Origin: Annona cherimola
Taxonomy: Eukaryota > Streptophyta > Magnoliopsida > Magnoliales > Annonaceae
Direction: 5' to 3'
Length of the DNA stretch: 64,000 nucleotides
Assembly: GCA_030490835.1 (NCBI GenBank)
Contig: CM059972.1
Location: 87,839,137 to 87,903,136 of the forward strand
Position numbers and translations under genes: made by a program. Shown here piece after piece: positions 52,060-63,524 of this stretch. Under the pieces are notes generated by a model. That model did no database searches. It saw nothing but the letters and a program-made list of their open reading frames with translations, and had not been told where the DNA came from. Numbering within the stretch: the stretch's first letter is position 1; each line of letters begins with the position of its first letter.

Positions 52060-52270
52060 TTTGGTAATAACATGTGATGTTTCCCATGATTTTTTTTAAT
52101 CTTTTTTATTATTCTTTTATCAATGATTTAATATCTTAACTATTCAATAACTTTACTTATATATTTCAATTATTTTTTCTCACAATTACTATATCTATTC
52201 CAGCTATACCCATACCATATCATATTTTCAAAATATTCACTTTTTCGCTTCTTACACTTTCACTCTACTT
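52060..52270. mobile_element. Short MITE with CATTTGGTAATAACATG end
   Basis: CATTTGGTAATAACATGTGA and AATATCTTAACTATTCAATA match the interrupted copy at 59725-60675. The right end is degraded. Confidence 0.45.
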
Positions 52271-52714
52271 TAAATAAGTAGATGTCAATATTAATACTAA
52301 TTAACTTCTCATCGCGCTAACTTTCTGAATGCTGACTTTGCATTAGACTAAATCGCCAACTTATGAAATTGCATATGCATGCATTTTCAATTTTTCCGTC
52401 TACTTTCCAGCTTAGCATAGCATTGATCATGCATATTTAGACTCGGTATATCACAGTGCTCTCAATTTAACACTACAATCACACTTGCAAAAATCAACAA
52501 GAATTGATGACCTCTATTTTATTTTGGCCCAGCTCGATCCACAATCGGATGATCAGAAAAATGTGGTTTGGGGTGAAAGTTGTTTTTATGAGGGTGAACG
52601 GTGCCCGTATGACACAAAAATCCCGCTAGTATTTGCTCCTTATTTCGAACTTTTACAATAAGGGCATATGTGGCCCGGCAGTCAAATTGCCGCACCTTTC
52701 CCATTTTTTTTTTT

Positions 52715-53000
52715 TAATGAGATTGTGTTTGATTTGGGTAAAACTTTTAGATGAAAAATTTTTGAAGTAAAAATTGTGAAATTAATAGAAAATAATTTAA
52801 TATGATAGAAATAATGGTGATGTATAAAGAGAATAAAGTTAAAATAGATACTTTAGTTAAATTAATAGTTGGTGGAAATGATTGAAAATTTGGATAATTT
52901 GTATAGAAAAATGTAAAAAATAATTAAAAATAAAAAAAAATATGAAGAGTGAAAATTTTTTATCAAAGAGTTTTAGTTGACATTTTTGCAACCTAACCAA
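52715..53000 (-). mobile_element. Short MITE of the TGTTTGG type
   Basis: GTGTTTGATTTGGGTAAAAC at the left and GCAACCTAACCAAACACAC at the right bound it. Inner phrases AGAGAATAAAGTTAAAATAG and AAATAATTAAAAATAAA match the family. Confidence 0.5.
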
Positions 53001-53397
53001 ACACACTAGCATATATAAATATTTCACTACCATGATATTCCAAAAATGTCCATCCACAAGTGATTTGCAATAGTATTTGGTGAACTTTCCCACCAAGATA
53101 CACATATTTCATGCGGGGCTAAACAAACCATTAGTCATGTACAATGTAATTTCGGATAGTAATATCCAATGGTCATACTGTTTGGCTAGAGTTTAACTTA
53201 TGTTTCGTTTAAGAAAATCAAAGTCTTTATTTTTAGGCACAATCATAACGCAGTGGCATGATTTGGAGAAGCTAAAATTTTTTGCTTCTCATAACCATAG
53301 AAGATCACTATTTGCAATATAATCCCAAAGTTTGGCCAATAAACAAACTCTAAATTTTAGTAATCAGATAAACAAACTCTAAGGTTTTTAAAGATGA
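53001..53397. other. Intergenic DNA upstream of the LINE
   Basis: A possible small inverted element lies at about 53178-53325 (GTTTGGCTAGAGTTT and reversed GTTTATTGGCCAAACT). No gene is recognised. Confidence 0.3.
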
Positions 53398-53407
53398 TTA
53401 TCCACTC

Positions 53408-53960
53408 CTAGGCCGGATGGAATGACTGTGGGATTTTATCAGCATCACTGGAATACAATGGGTAAAGATGTGATTGTAGCCTGTAAGAACTTTCTCCAAC
53501 CAAATCCCAACCAACTTTGAGATAGTATGATATTAGAGATTAATGGTGCAGAGATTGTGCTTATCTCCAGGAGACTTGGAGCTTCAAAGGTAAAGGATTT
53601 TAGACTAATTAGTCTGTGCAATGTTGTTTAAAAAATTCTAGCTAAGGTCCTTGCAAACGGGTTGAGGAGAGTTATTGGTAAAGTCATTTTCCAAACTCAA
53701 AGTGCCTTTGTTATAGGATGGTTAATAACAGATAATATGCTTATTGCCTTTGAGGCTATCCATATTTCGAGAAAAAAGAGGAAGGTTAGGACTAGTGAGT
53801 TGGTTGTCAAGTTAGACATGGCCAAAGCCTATGACTATTTTGATTGGTAGTATTTATGCCAAGCAATGAGGAAATTGGGCTTCAGTGAACTGTGGGTTGA
53901 GTGGATATACAGTTGCATCTCAACTACTACCTACCATGTTAATATCAATAGATTCAACAC
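53408..53960 (+). pseudogene. LINE reverse transcriptase, first part
   Basis: Recognisable phrases are PDGMTVGFYQHHW near 53415, KVKDFRLISLCNVV near 53592, FQTQSAFVIGWLITDNMLIA near 53690 and KLDMAKAYDYFDW near 53812. The last is the first catalytic Asp block (KLDMAKAYD). Stops occur near 53518, 53630 and 53848. The second part follows the insertion at 53961-55732. Confidence 0.9.
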
Positions 53961-54365
53961 TAGGGGTGCAACTTGGGCCGGGTTGAGCCGAACCCAGCCT
54001 GCCGAACCTGATTTTTAACAGTGTTAGAACTCACTTTTTTACAACCCTAGCCCGAACCCGAACCTGGTAAATTCGATTTGTAAAATGTGATAGGATTAAG
54101 GTTCAAGTGAACCCGAACTCGAAGAACCCGAACCCGATTTCTATTTTATATGTATTATAAAATATATTTTATATATAATATCTAAACAATATTTCTTTAT
54201 ATTTTTTATATTTTACGTTATTTATATTTATAAATACATGTTTGACATATTGTAATTATATTATAAATAAAATATATTATTTTCATTTATATTTATCTAT
54301 TATTCATATAATCTTCTTCATTTATCTTTTTTTTATGTTAAATTTTTTCTAAAGATACTCTTTAT

Positions 54366-55030
54366 TAGGGGTGAGAATTTGTGCGGGTCGACCCGCAACC
54401 CGGGTTTGACCCGACCCGTTTTTGGCTGGGTAAAACTATTATATTTTTGATTCGGTATAGTGATGGGTTAGAAATTTTGACCCGAATTAAAAAATAAGGT
54501 CGGTGTGGGTTGACCATGTCCTGACTCGAAGAGTTCGACCCGACCTGCAAATACTAATTTATTAAAAATTATAAGCCTATGTTTAAATATTATTATATTT
54601 TCTTTCAAAATTCTCATTTTTTATATTCAACTCTATCAATAATAGAAGAATTAATTTATTCAGAAAGCAATATAAGAATCAATAAAAAGAATTTGTACAT
54701 AAATAACCCTTATGTATAATTGTGTATTAACCTATTTGAATAAACTTATACTATATTTTCAAATATTTTATTTTTTTAATTATGTATTTTTTAATAATTA
54801 GTGAAATATTGAAGCATATAATATTTAAATTTAGTATAGATGTATACTTATGTTTGATAGATATATAAATTCTTAAAACTATCTTATTTGACCCGTATTT
54901 TTGACTTGACCCGCTATTCCGAAACCAGTCCTATACCAACCCGAAGTTTGTCCCGAAGCCTATTAAAAAAAGTGAGGGTCAAACCAACCCTGTCTCGACC
55001 TAGTATGACCCACCCCGATTCCCACCCCTA
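54366..55030 (+). mobile_element. hAT-type element, second family, copy D2, nested in copy C
   Basis: It starts TAGGGGTGAGAATTTGTGCG and ends CCCCGATTCCCACCCCTA. It closely matches D1 (42725-43442) along its whole length. Flanks CTCTTTAT and CTCCTGAT match at six of eight positions, a weak TSD. Confidence 0.88.
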
Positions 55031-55049
55031 CTCCTGATAGATGAATGAT

Positions 55050-55430
55050 TTTATTAGCTAGGGTTAAGCAAATGCCCCACTTAGCCTACTTCAAAAAATT
55101 TATTTACAATAACTTTTTTATTTTTTCTTCATACACTTGTTTATCTAAGTATATTTAACGTATAAAACAAGTTTTACAATTTCGGGATATGTATATATAT
55201 ATATATTTAGATTTTTAAAAATAAGGGTATTTTAAGAACATATATACACAAATGTTTAAAAATCTCAAAAAAATATACACATATCCAAAAATGGTAAAAC
55301 TTAGTTTATATGTTAAATGCACTTAGATAAACAAGTGGATGAAGAGAAAAATAAAAAAATTATTGTAAATAAGTTTTTTGAGGTGTGTTAAGTGGGACAT
55401 TTGTTAGCCTGGGCTAACAAGATCATTCCT
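55050..55430. mobile_element. Palindromic element nested in copy C
   Basis: The left tip holds TTAGCTAGGGTTAAGCAAAT and the right tip, reversed, TTAGCCCAGGCTAACAAATG. Inner arms share ATATTTAACGTATAAAACAA and TTTCGGGATATGTATATATA with the copy at 31505-31865. Copy E (35179-35899) lacks it. Confidence 0.75.
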
Positions 55431-55740
55431 TTTTTTTATATTGTTATATTTTTTAAAAATATATATCGTTTGACTGTATATTATTATGTTCACTTATATG
55501 ATTTGTTATTATTATACATTCATATAAAATTTTAAACTTATCACTCTTAAATAAAATATAAATTTATCAACCTAAATTCCAACTCAAAACCCAACCCGAA
55601 CATGATTTTCAAAAATAGAATTAGCGTTTAGGTATCACACATAGGGTTAGGGTTAGGGTTAGGGTTGATATTTTATAAATAAGGTTAGGGTTGAGGTAAA
55701 CCCGACTTTCATGAGCCCGAGTTGCACCCCTATTCAACAC

Positions 55741-56530
55741 CTCTACTTTTTAAGCGAGTAGGGGTATCCATCAGGGTGATCCACTCTCTCCTTATCTTTT
55801 TATGTTTCGTGTTGAAGGTTTTCTATAGTTATCATGAAATATCATGATTTGAGATTACTTCGTGGAACTAGAATGTCCAAATGTGGTCTAGTCATCTCTT
55901 ACTTGTTCTTTGCAAATGATACCCTTCTTTTTCTTTGCGTGAATGTAAGAGAGGTCTCAAATTTGAAGTAGTTGATCTGCAGTTGATCTATTTATATGAG
56001 CATAAATCAAGACAATGGGTAAATATCGATAAACTACTATTTTCTTTAGCAAGAATTTAGCAGGGAGGCGCAATCATAGTTGGAAACTCAACTTCGGTCT
56101 GGGGGTTGCTTGTTTGAGAAGTATTTGGGATTACCTGCTTGTCTTGGAAGATCCAAAACCCAAATTTTTAGACATATAAAAGAAAGGGCTAGGAAAAAAT
56201 ACGAATTTGGAAATGTAAGCTTCTTTCTTGGGGAGGGAAGGGGGTCCTACTAAAAGTTGTCGTCCAAGCAATCCCAATTTATGCTATAAGCCTTTTCCTT
56301 GTCTCTAGAAGATTATATGAAGATATTAAGGGTCTGATGAGCAGATTTTGGTGGGGAGATAAGGATGAAAAATGAAAGACCTCTTGGGTGGCTTGGAGAA
56401 GAACGTATTTACCTAAGGAGCAATGTGGGATTGGTTTTCAAAAGTTTGAAGCCTTCAACATTGCCATGTTGGCTAAAAAAACATGGAGGTTAGCAATGAA
56501 CCAAGATACCTCCTAGTCTATAAGATTTTC
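55741..56530 (+). pseudogene. LINE reverse transcriptase, second part
   Basis: SRGIHQGDPLSPYLFMF lies near 55755 and a catalytic block reading FANDTLLFLC near 55909. The usual motif is FADD, so a catalytic Asp is replaced by Asn. Later, GLPACLGRSKTQIF-like and AVVQAIPIYAIS-like phrases follow in broken frames. The enzyme would copy LINE RNA at the insertion site; this copy is dead. Confidence 0.85.
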
Positions 56531-56819
56531 AAGTTCTGAAACTTTCCAAGAGGAGAAATGAGAATGTGTTCAAAAATAAGGTGACTTCTTTACTTTGAAA
56601 TATTTATTAAAGGCAATCCAGGTTCTGAAATTAGTATGTGAGTAGTGTTTGGGAAACAGACACAATATCTGTTTCTTTGAAGACAATTAGGCTCCTATGA
56701 AGTTATAGAAGGCAGGTCCCCTCCCGATTGAGATTCACGACAGTAGCAAAGAGACAAAGTTTATAAATTGGGTAGACCGCAACTGGAGTGAAGTCGCGGT
56801 CAGGAGAGCAGTTGGGGAA

Positions 56820-57210
56820 GTATGGAAAGTGGTTTCCAACATTCCTATCCTTGAATCTGATGTGGATGATCACAAGTTCTGGGCTTTAGAGAAGGATAGT
56901 TGCTTCGTAGTCAAATCCGCCTACAAGTTAATTCGTCATACTTCCATGACATCTATGGTCAACATGATCAAATCTGGGAGCCATCAATCTTCGAAACTCT
57001 ATGGAAGCTTAAGATCCCAATGAAGGTAATCTTTTTTGCTTGGAGACTATTCCTCAATTCACTTCCCACACAAGCAAACTTGATCTGCAAAGGAATTCCT
57101 ATTCAACCGATATGTATGCTATGCAAAGCATATATTGAAGATGGAAATCGCCTATTTTTGAAGTGTCTAGCTACAAGAGAAGCATTTATTCCCCAATTTT
57201 AGTGGTTACG
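56820..57210 (+). pseudogene. LINE zf-RVT region
   Basis: SCFVVKSAYKLI near 56900 and LKIPMKVIFFAWRLFLNSLP near 57010 are followed by CMLCKAYIEDGNRLFLKC near 57112. This is the standard Cys-rich stretch after plant LINE reverse transcriptases. It spans two frames. Confidence 0.85.
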
Positions 57211-57439
57211 TTTACGTATGCAATTTGAATCATTGAGAAGTGTTATTAGCTACTTGATAGAGAAAAAGAATCTCAATTCGTTCATGTCTCTTATCTATAC
57301 ATGCTGGAATATTTGGTTCCTCCGAAATAAATTTTATAGTGAAGGTGTCAATCCTAAAATGAAGGAGGTTCCAAGAGGGTGGTGAATTTCTTGTATGCAT
57401 GGTCTTCTATTAGAAAGGTCAAGATGTAGAACCATTTAA

Positions 57440-57990
57440 TTCATGACAGCCTTGTTTGTTGGGTAGCACCTGCCAGGGGAATCATAAAGGTCAATATGGA
57501 TGCGGGATGTAGAATCCAAGACCAAAAAGTTGCCATGGATACAGTCATTCGCGATCATAGGGGAATGTTTGTCACTGCAAAATCATGGTTGAAGTGGGAT
57601 TTAATGCAATCAGAAAATATGGAAGCCCAAGTAATTCTCTTGAGCCTTAGATGAGTTGATGACATGTCTTACACAAAAGTTCATTTGGAGACATACCATC
57701 TTCCACTAGCAACTTTAATAAATGGAGAAGGTAGTCATCATTCCTACTTAGGGACATTAATAACCCAAATCAAGAACATGATGTCCAAGTTTGAATGGTG
57801 TTTTGTTTCACATGTTTTGAAAAGAGGTAATGATGCAACCCATTATCTTGTAGAAAATGCTCTAAATAGTGATATCGTTGTGGTCGAATGTAAGGAAAAT
57901 CCTCCAATGCATATAGTTGAAAACTTGTGTAAAGATAAAGATTTTTTGAATGAATTACCTGATAGTTCTCCCTCTCTTGCCCCCATTTGA
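57440..57990 (+). pseudogene. LINE RNase H domain and C-terminus
   Basis: IIKVNMDAG near 57483 is the first Asp strand of RNase H. ENMEAQVILLSLR near 57618 holds the conserved Glu block, and VLKRGNDATHYLVENAL near 57817 the end of the domain. A stop separates the part before 57664 from a 108-codon open frame ending at 57990. The tail PDSSPSLAPI precedes the non-coding 3' end. Confidence 0.85.
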
Positions 57991-58124
57991 TGGGAGCCTA
58001 CGTTTGAGGTGGAACTATCAGTTTTCTTCTCCTGTCAAAAAAAAATGGTGCTTATCCATTCATGGGAAATTAAACATGGTAAATTAAATGGTGCTTGTAA
58101 GGCATGTCATCAAAGTTTTTACAT

Positions 58125-58575
58125 CAAGGGGTGTTTGGGAAACCATAATTTTTTTAGAACTATCATATTTTTAATTATTTTTCACATATTCTTATATAAC
58201 TAATCTACTTTTCAATCATTCTTACACAACTATCTATACAACTAACTTATCTATTTTAACTTTATTTTCTTTATTCCTCATCATTACTCCTGTCATATAA
58301 CATTATTTTCTACCAATTCAAAAAATTTTATAACGACAACTTTCATCAAAAAATTTATTTAACTTTTAAATGAAATTTTTTTGTGTAAAATCTTTTGAAA
58401 TAAGAAAAATAATGAGTAAAGGTTATAAATTGAAATTTGTATGGCTAGTTGATTAAGAATAATTGAAAAGTAAGGTAGTTGTATGAGAAAATGAGAAGAA
58501 ATAATTCGAGAATAAATTAGTTGTAGAGAGTAAAAAGTTTTAGATTGAAAAAGTATGAAAATGTTAAACACACCA
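58125..58575. mobile_element. Two short MITEs of the TGTTTGG type, head to head
   Basis: GGGGTGTTTGGGAAACCATA at 58128 begins one copy, and a reversed copy runs at 58355-58575. Phrases like TAACTTTATTTTCTTTATTC and its inverse are shared. Confidence 0.5.
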
Positions 58576-58849
58576 TTAGCTTTTCGATTAATTGTAGTAC
58601 CAAAAGTGCTAAATCAAAAAGTCTTAAAATATGGCTTCCCATTTAAGTGCCAAACCAAATTAAGAAGCAATGTCAAACTAAGCCTAAATGAACTTTTAAT
58701 TACCTAAAGAAGCCAATATTGAGTTTTGAACTTATGAAATAAGTTTCGTGAATTTCAAACTCCTTTATTTGGGGCTTTAATTTCTTAATGATTGATTTAA
58801 TGGGCATAATTTATCCAAAGTTGAGCTAAAGTTGAACTTATCCAAGTGA
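58576..58849. other. Intergenic DNA without recognised features
   Basis: Nothing recognised. Confidence 0.3.
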
Positions 58850-59560
58850 GCCCTGTTTATATCATTTTACGAAATCTATTCCATCTATTTTCTTTTTATT
58901 TTTATTTAATAATATCAATTGAAATCATTTCAATTATAAATTTGTATAGGTCACACATAAGATAAGGATTTTAAAAAATTTATATTACCCTAAAATTATA
59001 TTTATTTTATGTTCTACCTATATGTACTTTTATCAAATTAATATATTCTTCAAATACAATGTTTTGTAGATTCAAATACAATTTTTTGATAGGATAGATG
59101 AACCCTATCACAAATAGTGAAAATGGGGACCCACTTGAGATAATTCAACTTTAGCGTTGAATGCTATTAGCGCAAGTGACATGATTTGGATTTTGACCTC
59201 AGCTGTTCGCGTAGGTATTTCTTGCGTGATAGCTGTGTCTCTCTTATCTAAGGATTTTAATATAAGTTTAATATGTTGTATAAGGTGCTTTTGTGTATAT
59301 ATAATTTGAATAAAAAAAAGATATGCATGAGTCTCATATAACAAAAATTTTAAATCAATATGGAAAATTATTTGTTTTGTATATCAATTTCGAAGCTTGT
59401 TAATTCTGCATGTAAACCATCTAAAACGTTTCTCCCACATGATATAAGGATAAACGATGTTATAAATTATTATAACATTTTAACACATCTATTTTTCGTA
59501 ATTCATACATGATCATACATATTTGAGTTGTATGATCATACATATTTAAGCGGTATAACG
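58850..59560. mobile_element. Copy of the abundant TIR element family, extended or composite
   Basis: Family phrases TTTATATCATTTTACGAAAT, TGTATATCAATTTCGAAGCT, ATGTAAACCATCTAAAACGT and CATGATATAAGGATAAACGA are present, but the stretch is longer than other copies. It may be two overlapping copies. Confidence 0.45.
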
Positions 59561-59724
59561 CATTCGAAATTCAAACTGAAACGATTTTTGGCCCACTGAT
59601 TGTGTTTAACGGTGTAACCGATAAATTTCAATTTCCTTATCAACCCCAAATGGAAGATTCCATAATTCATATTCACACAACAATCGTACCCTTCAAACCG
59701 AAACTCTAGAAATATCCATGTTTG

Positions 59725-60675
59725 GCAATCACGTGTGATGGTTTACCATGGTATTTTCTTGTCTTTATACAATTTGCTTGTAAAATGATTAAATATCTCA
59801 ACTATCTAACAACTAAGGGTAGACTAAGGGTAGGAATTCAGGTGTGTCAACCTGTGACTTGCCTTTGACCTAATCCATTTTTAACCAAGTAAAATTAATA
59901 CTTTTTTAACATGATAGAGAGAGAGGTCGAAAATTTTGGCTCAAATTTAAAAATAGAGTAAAATTCCCAACTCATCCTGTATATAATCTTTTATTAAAAA
60001 TTACATATTATTAAATCTTATTCTCATTTTCTTTTAAACTTCTCACATGATTTATGATTAACTATATCACCAATATAAGAATCAATAAAAGACATTTGTA
60101 TATATATATACACATATATAATTCTTATATATAATTGAAGTTTTCTCCATGTTTAAAAAACACTTGTAGAAAATACTATTATTTTTAAGAAAGCATTTTT
60201 AAAAATATTAAAATCCATTCTGAATGGCGTAAACCTATTTTAATAAAGTTATATTATATAATTCATATTTTTCTTTAGCAATAATATTTATTTTTATTAA
60301 TAGTAAAATATTCAATTATACAATATTTAAATTTAGCATAAATGTAATTTTACATTTGATACATGTATAAATTTTTAAAATTATTATACTTGACTTATAT
60401 TTTTTACCTAACTCACCGTCTTGAAACCGACTTAAGATAAATCTAAAATTTATCCTGAACTACGTTAAGAAATATAAAAGTTAAACTGGCTTCGTCCCAA
60501 CCTGATATAAAAATAGGTTTAGATAAACCCATTGCTAATAACTTTACTTTTTCAACTTGACTCATATATTTTAATTATTTTTTATTACAACTAACCTATT
60601 GCTGATCTATCATATGATTCACCAATTTTATATACGCTTTCCCACTGTCCTATCAAAGTTCATGTTACCAAACGT
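59725..60675. mobile_element. Short MITE interrupted by hAT-type copy D3
   Basis: TGTTTGGCAATCACGTGTGA at the left and CATGTTACCAAACG at the right are its inverted ends. The middle is split by D3. The joined order matches the uninterrupted relative at 52060-52270. Confidence 0.7.
59814..60534 (+). mobile_element. hAT-type element, second family, copy D3
   Basis: It begins TAAGGGTAGACTAAGGGTAG, a variant of the D1 start. Flanks CTAACAAC (59806-59813) and CTAATAAC (60535-60542) are an 8-bp TSD with one difference. Its right end is degraded. It is 721 bp, like D1. Confidence 0.78.
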
Positions 60676-61430
60676 TTTCATTCCCGGTGCGAATGCTAAG
60701 CTGAAAGCAAACATTTCTAATCCTGTAGTCCCAATTTCCATCAACAAACGAAAACGAGATGCTGGCATCAACATTTCCATGAAACCAATTGGCGTACGTC
60801 ACATCTGCCGAACTTTGTTTACGTGGTCCTAACCTCACCAAGACGTGTTTGTCTGGATTCGGACGGTTGACCCGCTACAACTCTGGTCAAGGCAACGCCG
60901 GATAAATCATAATGCGTGGTGACTCGGCAGCCATTAGGTCCGGCACCGGCCCGAGGATCCCAAAATAACAGCATGCAGATTCTTTTGATTGGTCGCCGCT
61001 GCATGCGCCGCTGCCACCTGGAAAAACTGCCATAATTAATGTCACGCTGCCCACCGCAATATCATCTAGTCCTTGCAATTTGAAATTTCTCAAGTTCACA
61101 TTTTACCAGTTATTTTTTAAATATCTTTACGTGATCTGACGTGTGTTTAATTCACACGTTAAAATTTATTATTTTTTAATTGGTACTGATATATCGTATA
61201 ACTGATATTATAATCAATCACTTTCGTAACCCTCACACCATAAAAAAAAAAAACAGATAATTTAAAATACTTTTATTCTCTGGAGAATAAAACACCCGCA
61301 TCAAGTTCAAGGATACATCCAAGGAAGACAAAACCCTCATAATTACGCATCCGGTTACTCGAACCCACACTTGCACAGAGAATGACGGTGGCAACCAATT
61401 GGGCTGCTGCCCAGTTGGCAAAATTTACTA
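60676..61430. other. GC-richer, non-repetitive stretch without a recognised gene
   Basis: Short frames occur on both strands (60599-60832, 60819-61004, 60887-61099), but none resembles a known protein. The composition and the lack of repeats suggest host sequence, such as a distal promoter of a gene outside the window. Confidence 0.3.
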
Positions 61431-61979
61431 ATTTTGAATTCATTCACACTTAGATGGAATAAGAATGTATTATAAAAAAAATATTATTGTGTATGGAAAT
61501 TAAACAATGTGTACTGAGATTAAAAAGAATTCTATGAGACATGAAAAAAGTAACTTGATAGTTTTTGAAAATGAGAAAAGTTTTTGCAAATTGAGAGATT
61601 GCATTCCATCTTAATCCAAGATGAACAAATTCAATATATGTTTATTATAAATTTCTAAAAATAAAAAATTTTACCATTTTCATGTGTGGAGGAGTTTGAG
61701 ATGGGTAAAAATTTTTATTTTTAAAATCTTACAAAAATATAGATAATTTTTTTTAATAAGCTTAATATATGAATTAAATACATATGGGCCAAAAAAGTAT
61801 ATAACAAAATAACAATTCATTGTACTACATCATAATCCATTTTCTAGTGACGTTGCAATTGTATTTTTCTAGTTTAATGAAATTGTAAAAGATTGCAGCA
61901 TTTCCGTTAAGGATTGAGTTGCATACAATGAAATATAAAATTTATTTTAAAATAATTTCTACATTTTTGATAATATTAT
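61431..61979. other. AT-rich intergenic DNA
   Basis: Nothing recognised. Confidence 0.3.
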
Positions 61980-62465
61980 GTTCACAGTTAAGTTTTTATG
62001 TAACCGAGTTATATAGTTGCTATTCCATGTAATTCTTTTTATCTTTTAGATGTTGATAATTGATGTAAAATTCAATATATTCACTATATTTTTAGCTAGA
62101 AGGTAAAATTTCATATTTACTCAACAATAGATATATTCATATATAAATTAGGAAAAATACTTATATTCATTAAGATATATATGATAAGACTTTATATAAT
62201 CATTTAGCATACAGTAGTGATATTTTAGATAGTTTAAATGTTGAAAATATCACTTAAATTTAATATTTAATTATTTTATTATGCTAATTTTACGAATTTA
62301 TAAGTGGAGCTCATATACGATGATACTAAACAGATAAAGAAATTATCATACAATATAAATGATGCTAGATACAATGGATAAAGTGGATCTTTATTAGATG
62401 TCAAAATACCGAAAATAAAAAAATTAAATAGAAAAGAGGTTTCATGGAAGCATTCATGGTACAAT
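61980..62465 (-). mobile_element. Copy of the abundant TIR element family
   Basis: CCATGTAATTCTTTTTATCT at the left and AAAGAGGTTTCATGGAAGCA at the right enclose TTGATAATTGATGTAAAATT and AATGGATAAAGTGGATCTTT, in family order. Confidence 0.55.
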
Positions 62466-63520
62466 TAAGCTTATTATTTGCAACAAAATTTTTTGTTGCA
62501 GTTTCGATAAAAATGGTTGCAAATAACAAATATATTATAATTATTTTTATTATCAACGAATAATATTATTAATAGTCTATATGAAGATAATAGCAAGAAA
62601 TTTTAGTAATTTAAACAATTTTAATGAAATATTACCTTGAAGGATAAACTTGCAATTTTCTTGCCAATATGTCAAGATCTTTTGCAAATTTGTCAAGCTA
62701 GGATATAAAAAAGCTTACAAGGTGTTAAACTATGTATGTAGAATTGCAAATCTGCCTAAATTATGTAAATTACTTAATAATTTTGAAAAAAAAATCATTT
62801 GTATGGGTGCAATTGCAGTAAAAAGCAAAAAGTACACCGATTAAAATATCTTATATTTAAATCCTTTTCCACCAAGCTGGGGAATCACGAGTCCACCAGC
62901 CTTTTCCTTTGGCTCCATTCAAGTTGATGGAAAGGTAGGCGGGCAGTCATGCAAGTGAGACCCGCCTTTTTGATAGACTTGTTGTATCTTTCTTGGGCCA
63001 CATCTGCTAATTATCTGCATTATCTTACTCAAACTCATGCAATGGAAATGACAATAACAGCCAGCAACCGGCATTTAACAGATTGCGATGTATCCATCGC
63101 GCGTAGCAATCACGACCATTGTTATTAGAGTGGACTGAAATTAAACTGGTCAAGCCAACTGTGCGTGAGGGTTAACCCATTTAAATATTAATATGTTTTT
63201 CCTTGTTTAAAAAACGTAAAATAAGTTTAGAGAAATGATTTATGGAAATGTTTCCACGTCCCCAAACTTTGAAATGCTTGGTATGACTCCACTGAAGTTG
63301 ACTTTATGAAATCTAAACCCCTCATTGTGTTTAATTATCACATTTTGGTCAGCATTTAGATTATTAGATTATTAACACTAGTGTAAGGGATATAATCCAT
63401 GACTAAAAAGAATTACATTAAAAGTAATTTTGGTATACATTATAATTAGCTTGAGTTTTTTTTGTAATAAAGATATCAAAGACAGAAATATTTTAAAAGG
63501 TGTTATTGTAATATAATATA
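62466..63520. other. Intergenic DNA without recognised genes
   Basis: An AT-rich first half. Bases 62870-63170 are GC-richer and non-repetitive. The frame at 62650-62844 does not resemble a known protein. Confidence 0.3.
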
Positions 63521-63524
63521 TATT

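Larger units (their letters stand above)
53961..55732 (+). mobile_element. hAT-type non-autonomous element, copy C, in the LINE
   Basis: It starts TAGGGGTGCAACTTGGGCC and ends GAGCCCGAGTTGCACCCCTA, an almost perfect TIR. Flanks TTCAACAC (53953-53960 and 55733-55740) are an exact 8-bp TSD. It contains two further insertions: copy D2 at 54366-55030 and a palindromic element at about 55050-55430. An AGGGTT run of four units is at 55646-55669, in the subterminal array. Confidence 0.95.
53408..58046 (+). mobile_element. 5'-truncated L1-like LINE with nested insertions
   Basis: The LINE parts are 53408-53960 and 55741-58046; the middle is foreign DNA. It starts inside the reverse transcriptase at a PRPDGMT-like phrase, so the endonuclease and ORF1 are absent. 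A short A run at 58037-58045 could be the tail. TTATCCACTC (53398-53407) and TTATCCATTC (58052-58061) may be its TSD, with one difference and six extra bases after the A run. Stops and frame changes are frequent. Confidence 0.85.

Noticed and set aside
55640..55680. Interstitial telomere
   Set aside because: The unit is AGGGTT (6 bp), not the plant TTTAGGG, and it lies in the subterminal array of an hAT-type element.
53398..58061. A certain TSD for the LINE
   Set aside because: The 10-bp match has one difference and extra bases after the A run, so it is only given as possible.
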